Shown here: piece by piece, positions 37,101 to 49,100 of the stretch
Numbering within the stretch: position 1 is the first letter of the stretch
Layout: every line of letters begins with the position of its first letter
Origin: Steinernema hermaphroditum
Taxonomy: Eukaryota; Nematoda; Chromadorea; Rhabditida; Steinernematidae
Assembly (NCBI GenBank): GCA_030435675.1
Contig: CM059621.1
Span: 14,694,001-14,758,000 of the forward strand
Length of the DNA: 64,000 bases
Direction of reading: 5' to 3'
Made by a program: the position numbers and the translations under genes
Notes under the pieces: model-generated
Told to the model about the DNA's origin: nothing
The model's input: only the letters and a program-made list of their open reading frames with translations
The model's database searches: none

Positions 37101-40100
37101 TGATATGTCCGCCGAGTTAGGAGCTCAAATTTGGCATAGTAATAGGACTTCACAAGACTAATACAGAGCCAAAGGCTTTTCGCCTGTCGTTGACTTTAAC
37201 CTAGTTAAAAGCATTAAAAATTGGGAAAATTCACTCATTAAGGATAATACAAGATCGAATGTCGCTGCTCGCTAGCGCTTGAATAGCGCAGTGGTCACGT
37301 TGCAGGACCACTGTTTCCTCAATGCGGGTTCGAATCCGGTTGGATTCTTTATGATTCTCTTTCTTTTATTTCTATTTCCTTTTCTTTTCTAACCCCGAAA
37401 AACGCCAAAAAGAGCAAAATTATCCTTAATTAATCCTTGTATTATCCTTAATGAGTGAATTTTCCAAATTTTTAGTCATTCTCATTCTTTTAACTAGGTT
37501 AAACTCAACGACAGGCGAAAAGCCTTTGGCTCTGTATTAGTCTTGTGAAGTCCTATTACTATGCCAAATTTGAGCTCCTAACTCGGCGGACATATCAGAC
37601 AGGTCCCTTGTGAGTCTTTACTGGTGTCAAGTAGTGATCCCGATTTACGGAGTTGTCCGAGACGCGTCCATAGTGCACTAATCGTGTATATATACCTCGT
37701 TAACTGTCCGAAGCCAAGAGGCAGCTCCTTCTTCGTGGTGATGATTGAACGCTTGCATAGATCAGTTCAAGATTGTGGACAAAATTAGGTCATCAAGGTA
37801 GCAAATATTCGTCGCTACATGCGAATGTAGCGGAAAGAAGATGGAATAATGCATAAAAAGCACGTTAAACTCAGTCCACGCACTTTTCCACACTGTCTTT
37901 GGCAAAGTTCAAATCTATAACCAAATTTCTGTTTTTGACTTTTTCTTCCGATCTCAGCCTTCACAGAAATACAGGATAAAATAACACGGCTTGTCATCGT
38001 TAATTACGGTAGCTAGACTTGAATTGACTTGACTTTATTCACGACTCAAAGGCATTTCGCCTTGCATGACACCGAATAATAGACAAGCAGAGGATGTCTC
38101 ATTGCTGCATGCTTCATCCTTGGCGTAGCGTTGATGTCGAGCCGGTCGTAGACGGCGCACTTCACGGGGCATCTGTGAATCGGCAAAACTTCGGAAATGG
38201 CGGTGGAACATCTTCTTCGCGGGCGTTTGGACCACTGGGGTAGCTTCGGGGCTCGCATCTGCCTCGGAGAGATGAGTCCATGTTCCGGAAGTTGCATATT
38301 CGGTGCTGGTGGTATCTTCAGGGCGTCGGCGACCTTCGGGTTTGGACCACTGGGGTAGCGTAGCCTGACATCTCGCGCTTCCTGGCGCCGGACATCTTTT
38401 TGTCAGCGGTGGTGGGACTACGGCTTCCGGGTGTCCCAATTCCCTCTGGAAGCCGGAACAGTCACAACTGCCACGGGGTTTGCCATCTGACCAAACCAGA
38501 CACTCAGAGAGCGACCGGAGGGACCGACCGCTCGCCACCGCGACACGAGTGAGAACCTACGGTAGCTAGAAAATGTTAAAATGATGTCAAATTTTTGGCC
38601 ATCGCGCAGTTCCTGGAAAATCAACAATAAGCTGACGAACTGCTCGAAACGGACCATCAGATTCGAGCAGTTCGTCAGCTTATTGTTGATTTTCCAGGCT
38701 ATTCCAAGCAACCGAGAGAATAATTTTCGTTAATCATTTTTATTTTTACTGTTTATTCTACAGTATTTATATACAGAAGTCGAAATAAAATAGGAGATTT
38801 TTTTAAATTAGGGGATTTCCTTTCCACAGAATGAGAGAGAATCCTTTCAAAATCCACGTTCTCAAAGTTCCCGATGTTTTGCATACAGTTTCTCTCAGAG
38901 ATGCACGATGATATTTGTAACGTGGAGTTCTTCAGTTAAAGTTCACTATTTCTTATGTGATCTGTTGTGTTCAGAGCGACGAAGAGAGCGGAATCCTCTC
39001 GCCGGCGCATCTGGCAAACGGCCAAGCGACTTTCCACCGCGCCGTCTCCAAAATGGATTCTGACTCGGGCACCTCGACGGAACCGTCGTCGACGAATCCG
39101 CCGCCGCGACCCTCTCTCGACGGGCCCAATGGCGCCGCCACGTCAGAGGTGCGAGTTTATGCAAATTCGCATGCAGCGGACGCGTAAACAATCCTACTTT
39201 TACAGGAGGAGCCGGTTCCCGGTTGGCTGGACCACTGGGTGAGCGGCTGGGTCAACGAGCAACCCTATATGGCCGCGATCGACGAGTGCGTTTTCGTGGT
39301 GTTTAGGCGTGATTGTTGGTGATTGCAGGGAATTGCCTCTGTGTGAAAACGAAGAAAAAGGCGAAGAGCGACGTGGATCGGCTTCCACGTACGACAGTCA
39401 GAAACGGTCGAGTATGTGTTCGACTGATATGTGAGTCCATGTTTCATCAAAGTGAGGTGACTGGCGCTTTAGTTACATGTGTGACGAATTGCATCGATTG
39501 CGAATAGTGGATAGCCGTCAAAAACAGAAGATTCATCAGTTGACGGCTGATAGAACAGAGCTGCAGATGGAGGTGGAGAGGCTGAGGCAGCGGTGCAAGG
39601 ATGACTTCGAGCAGAGGTGTGTGATGGTTTTATAAATGTCTAACAAAGTTTTTCCTTTTTCCAAATCACAAAATGAAATGGAACACCAAAGGTTTAATTC
39701 TGCTATACAGAAATAGTGGGCTGGTTATTCTAGTGAAATATTTTTGCTTACGGGGTGATTATTTGTGTTTTAGGTGAGTATAAATAACTTTGTACATCAA
39801 CACATTTTATTAACCAAACAAGAAATGCCGTCACGAAAAAGGATAAATTAAACTTAAAAGCTATAAAGAAACGCAAGGCCTAACAGCCCTAGAGGCATAG
39901 TGGCGGTCTGAACCGGTCTTGTCTGAACTGTTTGTGTGGCTCATTGCGAAATCGACCGCTCCTCAACGATCATTCTATCGCCTTGTTTATACGTTTTGGG
40001 CCTACTTTCTGCAGAAAATGTCCATCTTTTCAACAACGACTGTCATTTCCCATAGCATATCCGTTATTATTCTTATAATAACGCAACCTTATTACTTTCG

Positions 40101-43100
40101 TGCACCACTATTCACCGATTTCTGGTGACGTGATTTTTGCTCTGGTATGTCACCGGTTTGTGAGTCAACGGTATGAATTTAGAATAACACGTTTTGAAAC
40201 ATCGCCTTACGAGTGAGTACATAGTCACTGAAAACTCATTTTTGGCTTTCTGTGGACACATTCAACAACTATCGAATTTGCCAGCATTTTTCTGGAAATT
40301 TATTTATACTTGTTGAGGTGAAAGAACCCTTTATTCTTCTATTTTTGCAGGTCGTTTAGGCTGCCGCTAACGATGTCTTTTAATCACATAAGCCCTTCTA
40401 AATGGTAATGGTAACTGCCTAACTAAGGTCGACAAGCAGAAATTTTTGGGTATCTCGTTTACGAGTGGTTTGTTGAAAGTTGAAAGAACGTTGAAAAAAG
40501 TCAATACGTTTTTCTTTCTAAACATTTTTTAATAAATATATCTTTGTCGTGGTGGCAAACGGTCGGCTCTCCGTCGTTCCACAGGCAGCAGCGCTAGACT
40601 GAGAAACATTGGAACTGTAGAATCTAGTAATATTCCACCCCGCAAAGTATCCCCGTTTTACTAGGGACTCTCAGCGTCCGTCGGTTGGTGCGAACGACCC
40701 GCCAACCTTTTCTTCTTTTATTTTTGTACAGAAAAACACTGTGGAAACTTTTTTCGGATTAATTTTTGCACGACACCAGTCATGTCTTTTTGAGCTCAAA
40801 ACACTAAAAATGGTAACTATTTTAACGATTTTCGGTAAGCAGGAATTTTTGTCGCTATTTGCAAACTACCTCAGAACGCTGAAAGTCGGTATACATGCGT
40901 TTCTATTTTTTAACATTTTTGACCGTATTTTTGACCGTCGCATACTGTAGAGGCTAGTAATATTCCACCCCGCCGCGTCCCCCGTTGTGCTTGGGACTCT
41001 CAACCACAGCTGGCGGTTCGGATTGGAACTCGGATAACCCGAATCCGAAATTCGAAATCCGTCAGCACTGCTCTCAACGTCCGTCGGTTGGCATCAACGA
41101 CGCTATTTTTGCATTGGGAAACAACATGAAAACTTTTTGCAGATTAATTTTTGGGGCAGTGTAAACGTTCGATGTTCGATGCTTTTTGAGCTCATGGGAA
41201 AAACGGTAATTGTAAATGGCTAACTATTGTCGGTAAATTTTTGTGTAACTATATTGCCATACAGTGGTTTGTTGGACGACGCTAACGATGCCTCTTTCTT
41301 TTTCTAACATTTGTAAGCGTTTTTTTTTCTATTCCGAAAAGTTTTTGCATCTTTCCGAGGTTGAGTTTATAATACTCACTTATAGATTGCTCTTCGAATT
41401 CGTCGACATCTGTTTTCTAATGAGAAGTTATTCGCCGTAAATTCGATCCGAAAGCGCGATAATCACGAATAGATTGCTAAGGACTTCTCGCGCACTATTA
41501 GCGTCCAAAAGATCGAGCATCCAAAGAATTTAATAGCCTAGACCGGAATTGCTGCATTGGGGAGCCCAAAACTGGTATTTCTTGAGGAAACTGAGTCTTT
41601 TGTTTAAAAAAGCCTGTTTGTATTACCAGAAGCTGATAAAAAGTGATGTAAAACCGTGGCGCCAGATCAAGTCCTCGAACACTGGACATTGGATTGACCC
41701 TTCAGCAAGATAGCATATAAGAGCTCCAAACCAGCTTCCGTCTGGCTTCAGGTCAATATGCCCAAGGTGGGACGTAAACCTTTCATGGATCTGAAGTTCA
41801 GAATCTGAACCCCCTCAATTTCGCTATTTGATGTCTCTTGTGGATGAGTGTCACTTCTTTACTCGTGGTCGCAGGCCTTCTGATTTTTGTCCTGCAACGG
41901 TGTCAGTGTTGAATGCTACATTTCATTTTATATCGCATGCTCCATATTCATCATGAAAGGCTACATTTCTCAGTACCAACAGACATAAAGGACACCCTCA
42001 TGAGCTACTCTTTTCAGAGAAAACGAAGTCCTCTCCGTGATGAACGACACGAACAAGACGACCCTTGTTGTACAGAACCGTTTCCTAAACTCCGAGGTGG
42101 TTCGCCTTAACGAACGCTGTCAGGCAGCCGAAAAGAAGCTCTCGGAGTTCAATAAGTGCGTTTACGTGAGATCTTAACCATCGCAAGATGACTTCTTTGT
42201 AGGAAGATGGCTTCTCTTGAGATGGAGATGCAAGAGTTCAAACGAGAATACGTTTACCTTCTCCAGAGCTGCATCCGAATTCCCATAAACGAGCACACCA
42301 CCGGCGACGTTGTTCAAGTTAAACTTTTCGGGGGAAACCTCCACGAGAGGAGGGTGCGGAAACTGCTGGAGATGGCCAGGGTGCAGGACCCCACCCTTCC
42401 TACTTTTGAGAGGTACACCAGAAGGCGCATTGTCCATCAAAGACGCCATTTTTAGCGTATGCAACCCTCAGTCTTTCCATGTGGACGAGTACGGCTTCCG
42501 CTACACTTTCGAAGACGTCTCACTCGCGCTGCACTACATCTGCACCCAACTCCACAATCACTACCAAAGTCAGCTGGAGAGTCACAAGAACCATAAGCGC
42601 AGGTGGAAGATCATCTTGGACGAGAGCAGCGATTCGAAGATCAACAACACTGTAGTGAGAGCCTCTTTCGATTAATGAAGATACGAGTGATTTAGCACGA
42701 GACGAGAGGTCTGTGCAGGGCCGGGATCCCGAGGTCGCTTCGCTCGACGATCTGGAGGATTCTGATTCATCAGCAGGTGGCCGATCTGAAGGCGAAGTTC
42801 GGCAAGTACTACTACCGGAATTTGTGTAGCAGTCAAGGCACTCCAGCTGACAGACATGTAAGTCTTGCTAAAGGGGGGAACTCAAAAAACACAGTAGTTT
42901 CTAAGAAGCAGACCTTAGAGCGCCGAATGTGTTTTGCCATCGGTCCCGACATCGGTCCCGATCATTATTTTTGGTAGAAATAGTACGTGACCTGCATGTC
43001 CGTGGTGTGCAACATTTTATTCAGCAGCTTCTGCCGCATTGAATGAGACCAGGCTCACTTCGATTGGATAAGTGCGTAGAAAACGCGGGAACTACGGTCG

Positions 43101-46100
43101 CGTCCGTCATGTCAATCGTGTCGGGACCGGCAGATCGACAATTAGACGTAAAACACGTCATATGCCATATGGCTTATTTCTTGAAAAGTGCGAGATTTTC
43201 CAAGAAACTGATTTCGCCATCGTCCTCAGACTCACAAACAGGAGCTTTCAGAACTTTTAAAACACTTTGTTTCCATACCGGGTCCTTTTAAGAACTCCTC
43301 ATACACGCCATCGTTTCAGTACTGTGCGAACCACCAAAAACAAGTGACTCTGGATCTCCTGCGGACGATGCCCAACAACGTGCACTTCATGTCGGCCACC
43401 TGCAAGGGCGTCACTCAACTCCAAACGGTTCTCCGCGCCTATTGCCTCCACAACGGATCCATCGGCTACTGCCAGGGAATGAACTTCATCGCCGCCACTT
43501 GTCTCCTCTTTGTCGGACCCGAAGACACTTTCTGGTTCCTCATCGCCATCACCGAACGCTACTTTGACAGATCATACTTTGATCAGTCTCTCACTGGAGC
43601 TCAAGCCGATCAGGTGCCAGCCTTTCCCTCTTGCTGCTGAGCGTATGCCAAATTTAGGAAGTGCTCAAAGAACTAGTCGAACTGAAATTCCCTAAACTTG
43701 CGAGGCACTTGGAAATGTGCGACATCGATTTGACTACGGTAACGCTGAACTGGTTCTTGGCGCTCTTCTTCGATGCTGTGCCATTTCTTGTAAGTCGTTT
43801 GTACAAAAAATGGATTATTCACGGGTTCGGATGGAAATACGCGAGCGCTTCAGATGGAGCCAGTCGTTGGTGTCCGTGTCGAACCAGACGATCCCGATGT
43901 TTGGGAGTCCGTTGAGGTTGGCTTTGATGCAGTTGGCGAACCACCAACCTAAAAGAGAGATTAAACATGTGGTGCAGTAGCAATTTTCATGCATCAGTTG
44001 TTATTTTTGACTTTGACTAGAAGGTTCATATCAGTTAGTATATGCTCAAAATCCAGATTAAGCTTTCAGATGGCGTACTGTGAAATATAATATTTTTGCA
44101 ATAAGGAAGGAGAAACGAGAAGAAACGTAGTCTAAAGTGTGGAATATGCAAGCTGGTGCTAGTGATATTAATTTCATGCTTAAGATCGAAGGCGTAAGAA
44201 AGCAGCCATCTGAAATGGGGTCCTTCAACCCCTACTTTTACATTCCTTTTTTTGTGGTTGTGTTATGAACACCTAATCTTCCACTAGTCGCTTATTTTTT
44301 AACACCAAACAAAAGCTAAAAGGTCAATTGTGATATACAAAGATAGTATCATTGTAGTGAAACATTTTTGTCTTTTAAATGATGAAACACTTTCATTCTT
44401 TTGTGTTTTAGGTAAGCATAGATAAGTGCATCAACATATTTCATTAATCGGGCAGGAAATGACGTTTTGCAAAGAAAATAATTTGACTGAAATCGGAGAT
44501 GGTCGAATAGGAAGAGGAGATGACGGTCTGTAATATTGTAATTCTTTGGAGAACTAGTCTCAGCGAAGAAGGAGACAAAGTTCGCCGTTTGATTTCACCG
44601 AACAGTCAAAGGTTTAAATCAGCAAATTAGCATTTTTTTTATTTTTGTCGTCGCGACTGCTAGGTGAAAGGTGTAGCGATCTTTCAGATGGAGTCTCATA
44701 TTTTTGAACATTGAAAACTGCCGGTTGGGCAATCTTCGACAGTGAAGTGGTATGACCCTGTGAAATTCTTCATTCTCTTCAAAAATTCAATATCTCTTGG
44801 GAACTTTGGCTTTATGTTCAGGGAACAGTTGGAGTAATATAAGAACCGACGTAATTTTTGTCCGATGGCGTTTTCGATTTTGGAAAATTTGGTTTTTTTT
44901 TTGCAAATCAGTAATGTTTCATGGCTTAGCTTAAAAACCCAACTTTCGAACAGCTTCCGGTGCTGCTCTGTCCATCTCAAAATGTACAAGGAATTCTATC
45001 AAAAATAAATCAAATCGCATTGGTAAGTGCAGTACATATGTTGCATAAAGATAGGACCACCTTGTTTTTTGAGGGTTTCATGAAAACCATGTTCTCAGTG
45101 ACGTTATGCTGTCCTTAGGTGAACGAGCAACTCTTTCTGGCCATCCACCCAGAATTTCGATGAATTTCAACCATATGATAAACAATGATTCCGAAGAGTC
45201 TTTAGAAGATTAAGATTCACTGCATTAGTGCCCCCGCCCCATCACGTTCGTCCCTCCCCATTCAAAATAAAGATAAATTTATTTTTAGCATTTTTGAGAA
45301 CTTATATCCGCATCGTATCCAACTAATTCATGATTCCTATCTTATTTACACAGATCTTTCCTATGAAACGTCACTTACCTGACAAGTAATACCGTCCGCA
45401 GTGGGTGCTGCTCTTATCAAGATCGCTGTCGTACGTGCTGAACTCCATTCCGTTGTGTTCGTACATGGCATCAGTCAGATTGCTTTTCTCTTCGTATCCG
45501 CCAATGCTCAATCTAAATCATGTTCTCTGACGGTACTTTATGGACGGGAGCTGACCTATAGTTGGCCTCTTTAGATGCTACGTGAAATTTCTCATAAAAG
45601 GCCACTCGGTAGTCTCCATATAAATCCCACGTTTCGAACTTAACCTCTGTTTTTCGACTTGCAGTTATGTGGTGGATAGGTTCATTGCCTATCCAGAAAC
45701 TCTCATTGATCTAGAAGCTCAGTCCAACCACTATCATAAATCATAGAGATCCTTACGTTTCCAAATCCTTTACCGTACTCTTCAGACGTTCGGTTGAAGC
45801 TGGTCCCATTGTCGCCTAAACGCTCTTGAATGACCGTCCATCCACCGACGCAATTCACAAATATCGCCTTATTGAGAGTTGACGGTTTAATGAGAACGTT
45901 TCTGCGGGTTCTGTCGACCTCAGAACAGTCTAGTAGACAGATTAGAGGGGGAGGAACGAAGCTGGGAGAACTACCGTTAGGAAGAGTTTGTTGGAGTTGT
46001 CCGATGGTCGATTCTGCGTTGAGTTGTGTCGCCCTGAGGTATCTGACTTGAGAGTCGAGCTTTGACAGACGGCTCGAGTCCTTCTCAAGAAGCTTTTCGA

Positions 46101-49100
46101 TTTTTCGGATACTCTCATAGTCAGCTTTTTGTTGCATTTTTGTTTCCGTGTCCTTCAAGGTGGCGGTGTTTGACTCTGAAGGGAGGGTAAGGGAAGGGGC
46201 TGGGAGTGTTGCATACCTAAATCACTTTCCAATTTCCCGACCAAGCCTTTTAGTTGGTAGAACTTCTCGTCTTGGATCTGATCGTAGACCGACGTTTTGT
46301 GGAGGAACAGCGTCGCATTCAGGAAGTCACTCTAGATTTAGAATATCACAGCATTAGCTGGGAAATTCATTAAATCGGACAGAGGAAAAGGGTTATTAGC
46401 AAAGGAACAAGATAGGAGTGGCCTGCAGGCACTCGCTTGGCACGTTATTCGAATTTTTGCTTCACAATCTCAGTCACCAGCCAAAGCGATCAATGCTCAA
46501 AGCCATCTCATTTTTTGTATGTGAGATTAGTCTACTCACAGTCACTTCACAAGATCATTACATTATCCATTATTCATATACAAGCACCATGAACCACAAG
46601 ACTTGCCTGCCAAATGTCAGCTGTTTATGGTTGTAGCACGTTCACAGCATTGCTCCAATAGATGTATCTTTGAAAATGTATGCTAAGCTATCAAACCGGA
46701 AGTGGGTTGTCCCTCAATGGTCCTCCATTTCAGGCAACTCTACCTGAGGGAAAAGAGAATTTGTGAAAGGTCCAGTTGGAGGTGCTGTTTCTCGTAATTT
46801 CTTTAATGGAGTTTGGCACCACAGTATGTACATGTACTTTCTATCGTAGAAAAATTCATCCATGAAATGGTAAATCGATAAGTTTGGTAATTTTTGTTGA
46901 GGACTTCTTACATCAAATCTAAAGCCCTAAATGTACATGTACATTTATGACTCCTATACGATATGTTTTTTATTTGATTTTTGGGCTTACCCACTCGGGT
47001 CATACTTTATATACAAGAAAAGAGAACGTCCAATCTCTGAAGAACTTTGAGTGTTAGTCGGACGATGAAATTTAAAATCGCGTTCCTCAACTCCGCCTCT
47101 AAAGTCCTCAATGACAACATTGATGGTTTTATTTTCTCAATGATTTTTGTTGGCATAACATCATCTTCTTTTGACTATCACAAGGGAATAGAATTATGCA
47201 GAGCTAAGATATGAGATCTGAAGACCTGGGAGCTGGTCAGAGTTATCATTGTACTCTAGGCATTCTTTATTTCCTTAAAAACAAGCTCTTGTTGCGTAGA
47301 ATTTTTGCCTTTAGACGCCGCACCCCAGTTGGATTTCGTGTTTCTCAATTTCTTATAAAACGCTATTTCGGTCACAAAAATAGTTGGTAAGGTGCCGGTA
47401 CAGATTCGTAAGGGCATTGCCGGTCTTTTTTTGGTGATGTTGTCGCCACACCGGTAAAAATACGATTTATGAGGCTTTCACTATGTAATATTTTTAGTTG
47501 AGCGCGTTGCTCAATAGAGGAGCAAATGTTTCATAGAAAATCATCATGTTTCATTTTATTTCAACAGAAACATTTCCAATAGGCAGGTCTTAATTTATCT
47601 TTGCACCGAGTTTCTCAAATCTTCGAGAATTTTCGGTCGTTTTTGGTAGGTTTCAGTTCTAATACCACATCGGTTACATAAAAATTACTGATGGTCATTT
47701 TTGATGTTGAGAAGATATGTCTACAGCCCAAAACGATAACATTCGACAGCGCTATGTATATATTTCCTCCATAATTTTTGGAGTTTCCTCACACCAACCG
47801 TACCTGGAGCTGTGTCAACTTCAAAGCGTACTTCGTTACTTGTGCGTCGATTTCTCTCATCCGTTCCGTCTGGTTGACCAATTTCGTAAACAACTCCTGT
47901 TGTACTTTCTTGATGACTTCGGCGACAGCAATCGCCCGATCACTACGGTGCTTCGCCTCTTTGACATCCAACGAAATCACATCTATTTGGCCTTTTTGTG
48001 ATCTCTTGTTCGTCGCCATAATCGCCTTGATGTTCTCCAGTTCGGCTTCGAAAGAAGAGTGTTTTGTGGTGATGTCGGTGACCGAAGAAGTCAGTTCACT
48101 TATGTTACTGGAGACAAACGATTGACGTCGCTGGAGTTGTTCGGAAAGCTCATCAGTCACAGTTTGCTGAAATTGTGTTTTTTTGATCGCTGACAACAAG
48201 GATCAGTACCAGAGACGAAATTTCGTATTTGAGATTTTCCAAATCGTCCTTTGTATTGTGACGATTGTCGGAATCTAAAGTAATTATGATTTGTTCACTT
48301 ATTAGAGATGTAAGTATATATTTTAACCAGTTTTCCAGCCAACCACGATGATTTTTTTGCTCAGACTCCGCAATCTTTGTTATTCAGTTTTGTCAATCAC
48401 CCCAACAGGGAAGAATAAGACGCTGCCTGATTGAAACTGCCTGAAAATAAGCATAAGCTCAAGCTTTCTGGCATGGGCTCAAACGACAAGCTGTCTGAAA
48501 ATAAGCCTAAGCTCAGGCATAAAAGTCAACTATCTAGCATGGGCTCAAAGGTGAACTGTCTGAAAATAAGCCTAAGCACAAGCCCAAGGGGGCTCTGGTA
48601 TGGCCTCAAGTCATAACGTGAATTTGTATGTGTTTCATGGTTGAACTAACTTCGACTTCGACAATTTTTCGTAACGAATTTTTGGGAATTACATGAATTT
48701 CAGGTTTCAAATATGAAGAAGTCAGTAGAATAGTCTGAATTTGCATGTGTTTCATAGTCGGACCCACAGTAAATCAAGAATAACTTTGAGATTGGCTGCC
48801 AGGCACATACTGAGCCCGGTGTCGAGGGTTTGCTCTTCGAATCCGACTTAAGGTCGCATAAGTAATTTTCGAACATTTTTTGGCAGCAATTACGATTCAC
48901 CAATGATTGTTTCATTTCCATTAGGTTCACGAATTTTTGCATCTGGATGATGTGAAAACTTCAGTGGAAGAGTTCGAATTTGTATGTGTTTCATAGTCCA
49001 TCAACCACGAATAACTTTAAGATAGGATGCTTACGATTTCCCAATAACTTTTCAATTTTTATCCGAGGAACCGTCCAACCACCACCGCTTACCATGGCTT

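Noticed and set aside
37276..37345. A functional tRNA gene
   Set aside because: The acceptor arms do not pair and the T stem has a mismatch, so only a tRNA-like relic is claimed.
42163..42480. Minus-strand frame of 96 codons over the RabGAP coiled-coil exon
   Set aside because: Shadow of exons 42203-42412 and 42456-42651 on the plus strand.
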